Shown piece by piece: positions 16,609 to 25,497 of a stretch of DNA of 54,839 nucleotides. The stretch comes from Sulfobacillus acidophilus (GTDB lineage Bacteria > Bacillota > Sulfobacillia > Sulfobacillales > Sulfobacillaceae). The stretch covers positions 1 to 54,839 of the forward strand of contig PXYV01000032.1 in the NCBI GenBank assembly GCA_003023745.1, read 5' to 3'. The stretch's first letter is position 1. The number at the start of each line of letters is the position of its first letter. The notes under the pieces are model-generated. The model worked only from the letters and a program-made list of their open reading frames with translations. It did no database searches and was not told the DNA's origin. The translations under genes and the position numbers were made by a program.

Positions 16609-17700
16609 ATGGAAGAGCGTCACAATTCCCGAGAACAGCGAAAAGAAGAACACATTCAAGCTGTGCAGGCCTTGCCGGATCAGGGCGGGACCGGCTTTGA
16701 GGACGTTGTTCTCTTACCCGAAAGCGCGAGCGAAGTCAACTTCGACGAGGTTTCCATCGACACGAACTTTCTTGGCCACTCCCTTCGATCACCCGTGATG
16801 ATTAATGCCATGACCGGTGGCACCCCTCTCGCACTACAAATTAATCAGCGACTCGCATCGTTTGCTCGGCACAACGGACTAGCCATGGCGGTCGGGTCAG
16901 AGACGGCGGCATTGGATGATCCAGCGGCGATGAAAAGTTATGCCATCGTTAGGGAGACGAATCCCGACGGCCTGGTGATTGCCAATGTCGGCATGGGCAC
17001 CACTGTAGAGCGCGCTCAACAGGCCATCGATCTGATTGACGCCAATCTCTTGCAAATCCATTGGAATACTGCACAGGAACTCTTTATGGCCGAAGGCGAC
17101 CGGAACTTTCGCGGGATGTTGGCCCGATTTGCGGAAGTGTGTGAGGCCGTCAGTGTGCCGGTGATCGCCAAAGAGGTCGGACAAGGCATGAGCGGACGTG
17201 CGGCACGGCGTTTCGTCGCGCATGGTGCCCGTGGAATTGATATTGGTGGCATGGGTGGCACCAATTTCATTGCAGTCGAAGCCTGGCGGCGAGGCGTCAC
17301 GGTCGACCAACAATGGTTACGCTGGGGGGTTCCCACCGCCGCAAGTCTGACTGAAGTGGTCGCCGAGGTGAAGCCCGCGGTGGCCGTGATCGCTTCCGGC
17401 GGAATCCGCAGCGGGCACGACGTGGCCAAGGCACTGAGCATCGGTGCTCATGCGGTGGGCATCGCGGGGCCCTTGATGCGGCTGGCCGTGGCCGAAAACG
17501 GCCAGGAAGCCATGACAAAGTGGCTAGAGGAACTTCATCTCACCCTAAAAATGATCATGGTGTTGAGCGCTGTCCGAACGGTGCCGGAACTGCGGCGTCG
17601 CCCGGTATTGGTTATGGGGCGCACCCGGGAATGGCTGCAAATTCGTGGATATCTACCGTTTATTGAAGCGTTGGGACGACGCCAATCACCCGGCGACTAG
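16609..17700 (+). CDS. fni: Type 2 isopentenyl-diphosphate delta-isomerase (FMN-dependent)
   Basis: Interconverts isopentenyl and dimethylallyl diphosphate, feeding farnesyl diphosphate synthesis. The 363-residue TIM-barrel flavoprotein shows RKEEHIQAV at residues 11-19, VMINAMTGGT, MAVGSE, LQIHWNTAQELFMAEGDR (near 145-162), VIAKEVGQGMS, GIDIGGMGGTNF, and ASGGIRSG and GIAGPLMR for FMN phosphate binding. It is unrelated to the Idi-1 family. It lies directly upstream of the hopanoid operon on the same strand, separated by about 108 bases that hold a new promoter. An isoprenoid-supply role for hopanoids is well supported by position. Confidence 0.93.
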   Translation: MEERHNSREQRKEEHIQAVQALPDQGGTGFEDVVLLPESASEVNFDEVSIDTNFLGHSLRSPVMINAMTGGTPLALQINQRLASFARHNGLAMAVGSETAALDDPAAMKSYAIVRETNPDGLVIANVGMGTTVERAQQAIDLIDANLLQIHWNTAQELFMAEGDRNFRGMLARFAEVCEAVSVPVIAKEVGQGMSGRAARRFVAHGARGIDIGGMGGTNFIAVEAWRRGVTVDQQWLRWGVPTAASLTEVVAEVKPAVAVIASGGIRSGHDVAKALSIGAHAVGIAGPLMRLAVAENGQEAMTKWLEELHLTLKMIMVLSAVRTVPELRRRPVLVMGRTREWLQIRGYLPFIEALGRRQSPGD

Positions 17701-17729
17701 TCGCCGCACCCTACTGCCCATCAACAATA

Positions 17730-17758
17730 TTAACAGAATTGGCTCCATGCGGTATAAT
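17730..17758 (+). promoter_or_regulatory. Promoter of the hopanoid operon
   Basis: TTAACA (17730-17735) and a perfect TATAAT (17753-17758) are spaced by 17 bases. A transcript would start near 17765, about 45 bases before the hpnH start. This is one of the best promoter matches in the window and suggests strong housekeeping expression. Confidence 0.75.
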
Positions 17759-17808
17759 ATCAATGCAATTATCATTATTGTGTGCAGTCGAGAAGGAGTG
17801 TGGTACAG

Positions 17809-18819
17809 GTGCCATTGCCCTTCGGACTAACGGTGAGTATGGCCAAGTATGTCTTGACCCAAAAAATGAAAGGCAATAAACGGTATCCGCTAGTCCTCAT
17901 GCTGGAACCCACAGAATTGTGCAATCTAACCTGCACAGGTTGCGGCAAAATTCGTCAAGCCGAAGAAATTCACGGGAAACGGCTGAGCGCCGAGGAATGT
18001 TTTCAAGCCATCGACGAATGCGGCGCGCCGGTGGTTTCGATTGCGGGAGGTGAACCGCTAACCCATCCGGAATTTGATGTCATCGTGCAGGGAATGTTGG
18101 ACCGCAACAAACTGACGCTTTTGTGTACCAATGGCATTTTAATCAATCGTGCGTTATCCAAGTTGAAGCCCGATCCCCGCTTTAGTTTCGTCTTTCATCT
18201 TGATGGCCCCAAGGAGCATCACGACCGGATGGTGGAGCGTCAAGGGGTATACGACATCGTCATGAAAGGAATACAGAAAGCGAAATCCATGGGGTTTCGC
18301 GTCACGACCAATACCACCTTGTATAAGGGCGTGGACCCAGACGGAGTAGGTCAGCTGTTAAGGCAACTGATGGACATGGGTGTCGATAACTGTATTGTCT
18401 CGCCCGCGTTTACATACGAAGAAGTGGGCTCTGCGCTGGACAGCGAGATCTTCATGCGTCGGCGCGAGGCAACCGAAACCTTCCGACGCGTCGTCAAGGC
18501 GGCGGGGCCGCGCATTCGCTACTATGACACGCCCATGTTCTTTGATTTTCTCATGGGCAAGCGGCAAATGCACTGCACGCCCTGGGGCAACCCTACACGC
18601 GACCCGTTGGGCTGGAAGGGCCCCTGCTATCTTCTCACCGATGGTCACTATGATCGCTTTCAGACGATGATGGACAGTACCGACTGGGATGAGTTTGGCT
18701 ATGGTGATAATCCGCGGTGCGCCAGTTGTATGATGCATAGCGGATACGAAGCGAGCGGGGTTGCTGGTCTTTCCCCCATCGATGCGGCACGGGTGCTGCG
18801 GTGGATGTTCGCCAGTTAG
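17809..18819 (+). CDS. hpnH: Adenosyl-hopene transferase HpnH (radical SAM)
   Basis: Joins the 5'-deoxyadenosyl radical of SAM to hopene, giving adenosylhopane, the first step to C35 hopanoids. The 336-residue protein begins with MAKYVLTQKMKGNKRYPLVL and carries the radical SAM triad CX3CX2C at residues 38, 42 and 45 (ELCNLTCTGCGKI). AGGEPLTHPEF, FHLDGPKEHHD and a C-terminal cysteine region (CASCMMHSG) follow, all family-typical. The start is taken as GTG 17809 behind AAGGAG (10 bases); the upstream frame start at 17782 lacks support. First gene of the operon; hpnG overlaps its end. Confidence 0.93.
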   Translation: MPLPFGLTVSMAKYVLTQKMKGNKRYPLVLMLEPTELCNLTCTGCGKIRQAEEIHGKRLSAEECFQAIDECGAPVVSIAGGEPLTHPEFDVIVQGMLDRNKLTLLCTNGILINRALSKLKPDPRFSFVFHLDGPKEHHDRMVERQGVYDIVMKGIQKAKSMGFRVTTNTTLYKGVDPDGVGQLLRQLMDMGVDNCIVSPAFTYEEVGSALDSEIFMRRREATETFRRVVKAAGPRIRYYDTPMFFDFLMGKRQMHCTPWGNPTRDPLGWKGPCYLLTDGHYDRFQTMMDSTDWDEFGYGDNPRCASCMMHSGYEASGVAGLSPIDAARVLRWMFAS

Positions 18820-19406
18820 AAAGTCCCGGTCACACTGCCGAAAGCCTTTTGGTGGTCTCGGCACTTCGCTTCGAGTCGATTCATTCCACAAGGTGGCACA
18901 CAGTGGTGACGGGCGCGGGTCCGGAACGCGCAGGGGACGGTCTGGAAGCGGCGTTAAAAGAGAGCCGTCCTAATCATATTGTGGCCATCGGGCTGTGCGG
19001 GGGACTAAACCCGGCGGACCCGATCGGCGCGTACGCGATCCCTGAAGAATTGGTGGCAGGTTACGATGACGCGGTTTATGCTTGTGCGCCCTGGCCGGGT
19101 GTTAAGGCACACGGACGTTTGCTTAGTGTTGGTAAGCTCGCCGCCACTCCCCAAGAGAAGTCACGGCTGCGTGCACTGCATCATGCCCGCTGGGTTGACA
19201 TGGAAACGTTTGCGTGGGCATCCGTGGCAGAGCGCCATGGCATTCCGTTGACCGCCATTCGGGTGATTGTGGACGGCGCTTGGGACTATATTCCCACTTG
19301 GCGGGTCCGTAAGAGTTGGGCAAGCGTATTGACGCTGGTTGCGCATGCCTGGGTAGCTCACCGCCGGTTGCGTGCCATTGGGCCGCGAATTCTGTGCGCG
19401 CGTTAG
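18801..19406 (+). CDS. hpnG: Hopanoid-associated nucleoside phosphorylase HpnG
   Basis: Nucleoside-phosphorylase-fold enzyme that removes adenine from adenosylhopane to give ribosylhopane. The 201-residue protein has LLVVSALRFES, a VTGAGPERAGDGLEAAL segment, VAIGLCGGLNP (phosphate-binding region), and VDMETFAWASVAERHGIPLTAIRVIVDGA, the base-binding Glu and closing motif of the superfamily. It starts at a GTG within hpnH (19-base overlap) with a weak site, so translation is probably coupled. The next gene begins 13 bases before its stop. Confidence 0.85.
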   Translation: MDVRQLESPGHTAESLLVVSALRFESIHSTRWHTVVTGAGPERAGDGLEAALKESRPNHIVAIGLCGGLNPADPIGAYAIPEELVAGYDDAVYACAPWPGVKAHGRLLSVGKLAATPQEKSRLRALHHARWVDMETFAWASVAERHGIPLTAIRVIVDGAWDYIPTWRVRKSWASVLTLVAHAWVAHRRLRAIGPRILCAR

Positions 19407-20416
19407 TAACGGGGGCCTCCGGGTTTATCGGCAGTTACGTGATGGAAGCACTGCTGGACCGAGGCGTGCAGGTGCGGGCGATGGCGCGCAACGGGCCTGC
19501 CGCCGACTATTTGCGGCAATGGCCAGTGGAGATTGTGTACGGTGATTTAACGACAGGACTCGGGCTAGAGGATGCGTGTCAGGGAGTGCATGTCATCTTC
19601 CACGTTGCGGCTTTCTATTCGCTGGAACGACGCTATCAGCACCTCATGTACGAGACCAACATCGGAGGAACACAGCGTCTTTTAGCTGCCATGCGGCGTG
19701 CATCGAGCGTAGAACGCATGATTTATACCTCTAGCACGGCCACTGTCGGCCTTCGTCCCGATCACCAGCCTGCCGACGAAAGTCTGGAGGTCGATCCGAA
19801 TACTCTGCCGCATGGGTACAAGCGCAGCAAAGTGTTGGCCGAACAGGTTGTGCGCCAAGCCGTCAAGGATGGAATGAATGTCGTGATCGTCAATCCGTCC
19901 ACGCCCATCGGAGCCCGGGATGTCAAACCGACCCCGACTGGCGCTTTAATCCGAGATGCCGTGCTCGGACGGATGCCAGCATACGTCGAAACCGGACTAA
20001 ATTGGGTGGCGGTGCGAGACGTGGCACAAGGGCATCTGCTGGCGTGGGAAAAGGGACAGTGCGGCGAGCGCTACATCTTGGGGCACGAGAATCTGACCTT
20101 GCGCCAACTGTTTGAAAGGATTGAACGGCTAGGCGCAATCAAAGCTCCGCGCCTGAAGATTCCGCTCGGCATAGCAATGGGTGTCGCGTATGTGGATGAA
20201 TTGGTGTGGTCTCGCATCCAAAGAAAGCCCCCGAAGGCACCCATTGCCGGTGTAGAGTTGGCCAAGCGCCAGATGTTCTATTCTGCAACCCGTGCAGTTT
20301 TGGAGCTGGGATTGCCGCAAACGCCGCTCGATCAAGCGTTAGCCGAGGCCATCCAGTGGTTTCGAGCCTGTGAGGCGAACCATCGTCCACACGCCGCAAG
20401 ACCGCTTGTGCCCTAA
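19394..20416 (+). CDS. hpnA: Hopanoid-associated NAD-dependent sugar epimerase/dehydratase HpnA
   Basis: A 340-residue extended short-chain dehydrogenase. It has the N-terminal Rossmann motif TGASGFIGSYV (residues 6-16), DLTTGLGLEDACQGVHVIFHVAA, YTSSTATVG, and the catalytic YKRSK (Tyr-X3-Lys). The family is found in hopanoid clusters and is thought to act on a sugar or ribose-derived head group; its exact reaction is not settled. The true start is the GTG at 19394, inside the end of hpnG; the longer frame from 19316 would read through hpnG coding sequence. Confidence 0.87.
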   Translation: MRALVTGASGFIGSYVMEALLDRGVQVRAMARNGPAADYLRQWPVEIVYGDLTTGLGLEDACQGVHVIFHVAAFYSLERRYQHLMYETNIGGTQRLLAAMRRASSVERMIYTSSTATVGLRPDHQPADESLEVDPNTLPHGYKRSKVLAEQVVRQAVKDGMNVVIVNPSTPIGARDVKPTPTGALIRDAVLGRMPAYVETGLNWVAVRDVAQGHLLAWEKGQCGERYILGHENLTLRQLFERIERLGAIKAPRLKIPLGIAMGVAYVDELVWSRIQRKPPKAPIAGVELAKRQMFYSATRAVLELGLPQTPLDQALAEAIQWFRACEANHRPHAARPLVP

Positions 20417-20459
20417 TCATGCAACCAGTCGTTACGATAGGAAAGGAAGCGGAATCATT

Positions 20460-22358
20460 ATGAGCGTAATGGAACTCGAGACGGAAGATGCGCTGTCCCG
20501 AGGGATTGAGGCAGCACGAGAGCGGTTGTTGGCACTGCAGCACGAAAATGGATACTGGTGGGGTCCGCTTGTTTCCAACGCATGCATGGAAGCGGAATAC
20601 ATTATGCTTTTACATATTTTGGATCGGCGTCTTCCACAGCGAGAACAAGCCGTCGCACACCATTTGCTCAGCACCCAAAACCCAGACGGATCATGGTCGA
20701 TTTATTACGGCGGTCCGGGAGACCTAAATGCCACACTCGAAGCCTACCAAGCCTTAAAACTTCTACATTTGGATCCCGAAACCGACCCCATGGCCAAAGC
20801 CCGCCAGTTTATTGCCGACCATGGCGGCATCGAAGCTAGCCGCGTCTTTACGCGTTTGTGGCTAGCCTTGTTAGGGCAATACCCTTGGGAAGACTTACCG
20901 GTTCTGCCGCCGGAACTCATGTGGCTCCCCCCCTGGTTTTCGTTTAGCATTTGGGACTTTGCAAGTTGGGCCCGGCCAACGGTGGTCGCTCTCTCCATCG
21001 TCATGGCCTACCGCCCCGTGTTTCCCCTCAACTCCGGTGAAGACATGCCAGAAATTGAGCGCGGCCAAAAGCGAGACCGTCGCGTTAAAAGTGGCTGGGA
21101 TGCATTTTTCTATTGGGTCGACGGCTTGCTGCATCGATATCACCGGATGGGTTGGCGCTTCGGTCGCCGACGCGCGATAGAACGCGCGTTTCAATGGCTT
21201 GTCGACCATCAGGAGCGCGATGGCAGTTGGGGCGGCATCCAACCCCCCTGGTTTTATGCTTTGATTGCCTTTAAAGTGCTGGACCGTCTTGATCATCCGG
21301 CTTTTCAACGGGGATGGGAGGGGCTGGAGGCGTTTGGCGTGCACGAGCCTGACGGCCGTTGGTGGTTTCAGGCATGTATTTCTCCAACCTGGGATACAGG
21401 GTTGGCGGTATTGGCACTTTGCGGCAGCGGGCTTGAAGCAGATCATCCGGCGTTAGTGCGGGCCGGCAACTGGCTTTTAGATCAACAAGTGCTCGAGGCG
21501 GTAGGCGATTGGGCCGTCCGTCGCCCCAAGGTGAAACCGGGCGGTTGGCCATTTGAATTTGTCAACGACCATTATCCGGATGTGGACGATACGGCCATTG
21601 TTCTGATGGCGCTCAATCAAATCCGTTTGCCGGACGATGCCCGCCGCAAGCGCGCGTTGACCAAGGGATTTCGCTGGATGGTGGGATTACAGAGCAAAAA
21701 CGGCGGATGGGGTGCGTTTGATGCCGATAACGTGCGAACCTGGGTCAGCCGTATTCCTTTTAGTGATTTTGGCTGGGTCAGCGATCCGCCCACCGAAGAC
21801 GTGACCGGTCACGTGCTGGAATCTCTGGGCCAATTCGGTTACGACGATGCCTGGAACGTCGTGCAACGCGGTGTGGACTTTCTCAAGGGAGCGCAAGCGG
21901 CGGACGGCGCATTTTTTGGCCGGTGGGGCGTGAATTATATCTATGGCATCGGCGCCGTAATTCCGGGATTGGAAGCCATTCATTATAATGTCGGCGAAGC
22001 TTGGGTGCAACGCTCGCTCGACTGGCTCGAACAGCACCAAAATGCCGACGGCGGTTGGGGAGAAAGTTGCGATAGTTACGTGGATCCCTCCCATCGAGGC
22101 GTCGGATTGAGCACCGCCTCGCAAACCGCCTGGGCGCTTTTCGCTCTGATATCGGGAGGACGCGCCACCGGGCAGGCTGCGCGACGCGGGGTTGATTGGC
22201 TAATGGCAGCACAGTCGCCGGATGGAGGATGGGATGAGCCGTGGTACACCGGCACCGGGTTTCCGGGAGATTTTTACATCAACTACACCCTGTACCGTGT
22301 GATCTTTCCCCTGCTGGCATTGGCTCGCTACCGCAAAGCCATCCGCATGGCGTCATGA
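20460..22358 (+). CDS. shc: Squalene-hopene cyclase
   Basis: Cyclises squalene to hop-22(29)-ene and hopanol at the membrane surface. The 632-residue protein is the same length as the Alicyclobacillus enzyme. The catalytic DVDD motif falls at residues 374-377, the same numbers as in that enzyme. Several QW repeats are visible (QNPDGSWS, QERDGSWGG, QSKNGGWG, QNADGGWG, QSPDGGW). The start is the ATG at 20460 behind GGAAAGGAAG. hpnC overlaps its stop as ATGA. Also named hpnF. Confidence 0.97.
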   Translation: MSVMELETEDALSRGIEAARERLLALQHENGYWWGPLVSNACMEAEYIMLLHILDRRLPQREQAVAHHLLSTQNPDGSWSIYYGGPGDLNATLEAYQALKLLHLDPETDPMAKARQFIADHGGIEASRVFTRLWLALLGQYPWEDLPVLPPELMWLPPWFSFSIWDFASWARPTVVALSIVMAYRPVFPLNSGEDMPEIERGQKRDRRVKSGWDAFFYWVDGLLHRYHRMGWRFGRRRAIERAFQWLVDHQERDGSWGGIQPPWFYALIAFKVLDRLDHPAFQRGWEGLEAFGVHEPDGRWWFQACISPTWDTGLAVLALCGSGLEADHPALVRAGNWLLDQQVLEAVGDWAVRRPKVKPGGWPFEFVNDHYPDVDDTAIVLMALNQIRLPDDARRKRALTKGFRWMVGLQSKNGGWGAFDADNVRTWVSRIPFSDFGWVSDPPTEDVTGHVLESLGQFGYDDAWNVVQRGVDFLKGAQAADGAFFGRWGVNYIYGIGAVIPGLEAIHYNVGEAWVQRSLDWLEQHQNADGGWGESCDSYVDPSHRGVGLSTASQTAWALFALISGGRATGQAARRGVDWLMAAQSPDGGWDEPWYTGTGFPGDFYINYTLYRVIFPLLALARYRKAIRMAS

Positions 22359-23215
22359 GTATGGCAACCACGATGTTGGACGGACGCGACGACGAGTTTC
22401 GGCTGTGCGAAACGATCGCACGCCAACACTATGAAAACTTTAGTGTCCTCTCCGCGTTTGTTCCAGGTTCGCTGCGCCCTCATCTGAGTGCCATCTATGC
22501 CTTTTGCCGCGGCGTCGACGACCTCGGCGACGAATTGGCCGGAGACCGGCGACGCGCTCTGACCAAGTGGCGCAACCAACTGGACCGCACCTTCGCGGGC
22601 AGTCCCGAACACCCTGTCTTTCGCGCGTTGGGAGTGACCATCGAACGGTTTTCTCTCCCATACGAGGAATTTGACAAACTGATTCGCGCCAATGAGATGG
22701 ATCAGGAAGCGAGACGGTATGAAACATTCGCGGACACACTCAATTACTGTGTATACTCAGCCAATCCGGTCGGTCGCTTAGTGCTGGGTCTTTTTGGCTG
22801 TGCTGACCCCAAACGGCTGGCGCTCTCCGATGCGATTTGCACGGGTCTGCAATTGGCTAATTTTTTGCAGGATTTGCCGACTGATCTAGCGCGAGGGCGC
22901 AGCTACTGGCCCGAAGAAGATTATCGACAGTTTGATCTGTCCTCGGATGAGTTAGCCAAGAAAGGAGGCGACGCCCATCAGATTCAGTCATGGACCCGTT
23001 TTGAAGCAGAACGAACCCTTCAATATTTTCGGCAGGGGCGTCCTTTAGAACACGCGGTGCCGTGGCGTTTGGGGCGACAGTTGGCGCTATACCGGCTAGG
23101 CGGCGAAGCCGTGGTTGAAGCGATCTTGCTCCAGGGCGCCAATCCCTGGAACGGTCGGCCAACCGTTTCGCACTGGCGCAAGCTGCAACTGATGGTCCAA
23201 GTGCTTACGGCCTAA
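22355..23215 (+). CDS. hpnC: HpnC, squalene synthase-like (hydroxysqualene synthase)
   Basis: Converts presqualene diphosphate to hydroxysqualene in the HpnCDE route to squalene. The 286-residue isoprenoid-synthase-fold protein has HYENFSVLSAFVPGSLRPHL, the first Asp-rich motif RGVDDLGDE (about 50-58), and the second in LQLANFLQDLPTDLARGRSYWP. The start overlaps the cyclase stop (ATG 22355 or 22361). It is followed by an 85-base gap before hpnD, the widest gap in the operon. Confidence 0.9.
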   Translation: MSMATTMLDGRDDEFRLCETIARQHYENFSVLSAFVPGSLRPHLSAIYAFCRGVDDLGDELAGDRRRALTKWRNQLDRTFAGSPEHPVFRALGVTIERFSLPYEEFDKLIRANEMDQEARRYETFADTLNYCVYSANPVGRLVLGLFGCADPKRLALSDAICTGLQLANFLQDLPTDLARGRSYWPEEDYRQFDLSSDELAKKGGDAHQIQSWTRFEAERTLQYFRQGRPLEHAVPWRLGRQLALYRLGGEAVVEAILLQGANPWNGRPTVSHWRKLQLMVQVLTA

Positions 23216-23300
23216 CACCAGCGACATCCACTATTTTGACGCTCTGCGTCGTGTGAAAGGAGGAGCGGCGTCCGCCCGCGGGCGGTCAACCGCTACGACC

Positions 23301-24158
23301 ATGGATCGAATTGCTGACGCTTATCATGTATGCAGCGAACGGGTGAAACACGCCGGGTCGAGCTTTTATTACGGAATGCGATTATTGCCGACCGACAAAC
23401 GCTTGGCCATCTATGCGGTCTATGCCTGGAGTCGCATTTGTGACGACGCCGTAGACGATTATAGCGGGTCCGAGGCGCAACAGCATTTAAGTGCGGCCGA
23501 AATGTTGTATCAAGCAGCATATGCGGAGCAATGGAGGCAAGCAGCCCATCCAGTCTCGATTGCCCTAGGCGATGCGATTCGTCGGTATCATTTGAGCCGC
23601 GACGCGTTTGCCGCGCTGGTCGCAGGCATGCAGATGGATTTGGCACCGCGGTTGTATCAAACCTTCGCAGATCTCGAGCAATATTGCCTGAAGGTGGCAG
23701 GCGCAATTGGCACGCTGTGTGTCGAAGTCTTCGGTTTCACCGATGACAGAGCGCGCGAATTGGCGGCAAAGCTCGGGGTCGCATTACAGCTCACCAATAT
23801 CATCCGCGACATCAAAGAGGACGCCCAGCGGGGCCGGTGCTACCTCCCCCTGGAGGACCTCGATCGCCATGGGGTCACAGCCAATGACATTCTGCAGGCC
23901 CACTCATCACCGGAACTAATTCGTTTATTAACCTTCGAGGCACAACGTGCCAAACGCTATTATCAAGAGGCCGTAGGCTTGGTTGATTTGGTCGATGCCG
24001 ATTCGGTGCGCTGTTTAAAGCTTCTATACGGTATTTATTATCTGCTCTTGCAAAAAATGGAGGACATGGGCTTTGATGTTTGGAGCACCCGAGTGCAAGT
24101 GAGCCGCCGAGAAGCGTTAAAGTTGATGGGAGGGACATTTTGGCAAGCCATCGGTTGA
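23301..24158 (+). CDS. hpnD: HpnD, presqualene diphosphate synthase
   Basis: Condenses two farnesyl diphosphates to presqualene diphosphate. A 285-residue squalene/phytoene synthase family member with GSSFYYGMRLLP, SRICDDAVDD (first Mg-binding motif), QLTNIIRDIKEDAQRGRCYLP (second motif) and LLYGIYYLLLQKMEDMG. I place the start at ATG 23301, where the family's DAYHVC opening begins. A strong AAAGGAGG lies at 23256-23263, too far away in linear distance, with a self-complementary GC-rich stretch between. An in-frame GTG at 23253 is the alternative. The stop shares a base with the hpnE ATG. Confidence 0.9.
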   Translation: MDRIADAYHVCSERVKHAGSSFYYGMRLLPTDKRLAIYAVYAWSRICDDAVDDYSGSEAQQHLSAAEMLYQAAYAEQWRQAAHPVSIALGDAIRRYHLSRDAFAALVAGMQMDLAPRLYQTFADLEQYCLKVAGAIGTLCVEVFGFTDDRARELAAKLGVALQLTNIIRDIKEDAQRGRCYLPLEDLDRHGVTANDILQAHSSPELIRLLTFEAQRAKRYYQEAVGLVDLVDADSVRCLKLLYGIYYLLLQKMEDMGFDVWSTRVQVSRREALKLMGGTFWQAIG

Positions 24159-25495
24159 TGCCGCGATACGATGTGGCCGTCGTCGGAGCCGGCTGGTCTG
24201 GCCTGGCGGCCGCCTTTTACCTCTCTCAGCATGGCATGCGGGTCTTGCTGCTGGAAGCAGCAAGACGCGTTGGCGGCCGCACCTTTTCTTTCGTGCACCG
24301 CCCGACCGGACAAGTGTTGGACAACGGCGTGCACGTGCTGCTAGGATTATGTGATCAATTCCAAACCCTGTTGGATGCGGCGGGTCTGACCAATGCGACC
24401 CGCTATCAACCGCTCTTGGACGTGCCGGTCGCCTCAGCCGAGGGACCGGCTTGGATTCGTTCCGCACCGTTAAACGGAGCCGCCCATTTGATGGGGTCGA
24501 TTGTCTCGTATCCCCTTCTTACCCCGTCCGAGCGTGTGAGCGCGCTATGGGCCGGTCTGCGCATCGAACGCTTAAAGCAGGCCGACCGTTGGGACGCCTT
24601 CTCTTGGGGGGACTGGCTGCGAAATGCCCGACAAGGTTCCCGGGCCCAACGCTATTTGTGGGACGCCATCGGCACCGGCGTCTTGAACGCACACGCAAAT
24701 GATGTCAGCGCCGCATTGGCGCTTAAAACCTTTCAACTGCTGTTGCGAGGGGGATGGCGCGGAGCGCGTCTAGGACTTTTTGGGCGTCCGCTTTCCGACA
24801 TTGTAGAAGAGCTGAAGAACCGCTTAATCGATCAGAACGTCACGATTCGCCTCGGGGAAGAGGTTAAAGCGCTTGAGGTTGAGGCAGGCAGCGTGACGGC
24901 ATTGGTGGGATCCGAGCGTTACCCCGTACCGCACGTTGTGATGGCCATACCTCCTAAGCGTCTCGCAGAAATATTGCAGCACAGCGCGCTTCCAGCCCCG
25001 GTTTCGCTTGCGCCTTTTGCAGTCAGCCCCATCCTCAACGTTTACCTATTCTTTGACCAGAAGATATGGCCGCACGATTTCATGTTGCTCCCGGACGATT
25101 GGGGTGCCATGGTATTTAATCGAACCCGTTTACTGCCGTCGATGGACCAGACACGCGACACATTGGCAGTATCTATCTCAGCGGCTAATATGCTAAGAGG
25201 CGGCACGGCATCCGAGGTTGCAACAGCAGTGACAACGCGCGTCAGAGCGCGGCTGGGATTACCCGCACCTGAGCACATCCAAGCCGTCTGGCAGCCCGAA
25301 GCGACGTTTTTGGCGCGACCCGGCTCCGAATCGATGAGGCCTGGGCCCGAAACCCCGATCCGGGGGATGGTGCTGGCCGGGGACTGGACTGGCACCGGCT
25401 GGCCCGCCTGCCTTGAAGGCGCCGTGAGAAGCGGACGCACGGCGGCACAGGTGTGTCTAGGGCTCGGTGAACCCCAAGCCCTAACGTTGCCGTAA
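24158..25495 (+). CDS. hpnE: HpnE, hydroxysqualene dehydroxylase (FAD)
   Basis: FAD-dependent amine-oxidase/desaturase-fold enzyme that reduces hydroxysqualene to squalene, completing the HpnCDE route. The 445-residue protein has the dinucleotide fold VAVVGAGWSGLAAAFYLS at residues 6-23 with LEAARRVGGRTFSF, DNGVHVLLG, and a C-terminal FAD segment GMVLAGDWTGTGWPACLEGA. It begins at the ATG overlapping the hpnD stop (TGATG); the frame from 24080 would run through hpnD. Only 2 bases separate it from the glycosyltransferase. Confidence 0.92.
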   Translation: MPRYDVAVVGAGWSGLAAAFYLSQHGMRVLLLEAARRVGGRTFSFVHRPTGQVLDNGVHVLLGLCDQFQTLLDAAGLTNATRYQPLLDVPVASAEGPAWIRSAPLNGAAHLMGSIVSYPLLTPSERVSALWAGLRIERLKQADRWDAFSWGDWLRNARQGSRAQRYLWDAIGTGVLNAHANDVSAALALKTFQLLLRGGWRGARLGLFGRPLSDIVEELKNRLIDQNVTIRLGEEVKALEVEAGSVTALVGSERYPVPHVVMAIPPKRLAEILQHSALPAPVSLAPFAVSPILNVYLFFDQKIWPHDFMLLPDDWGAMVFNRTRLLPSMDQTRDTLAVSISAANMLRGGTASEVATAVTTRVRARLGLPAPEHIQAVWQPEATFLARPGSESMRPGPETPIRGMVLAGDWTGTGWPACLEGAVRSGRTAAQVCLGLGEPQALTLP

Positions 25496-25497
25496 CC

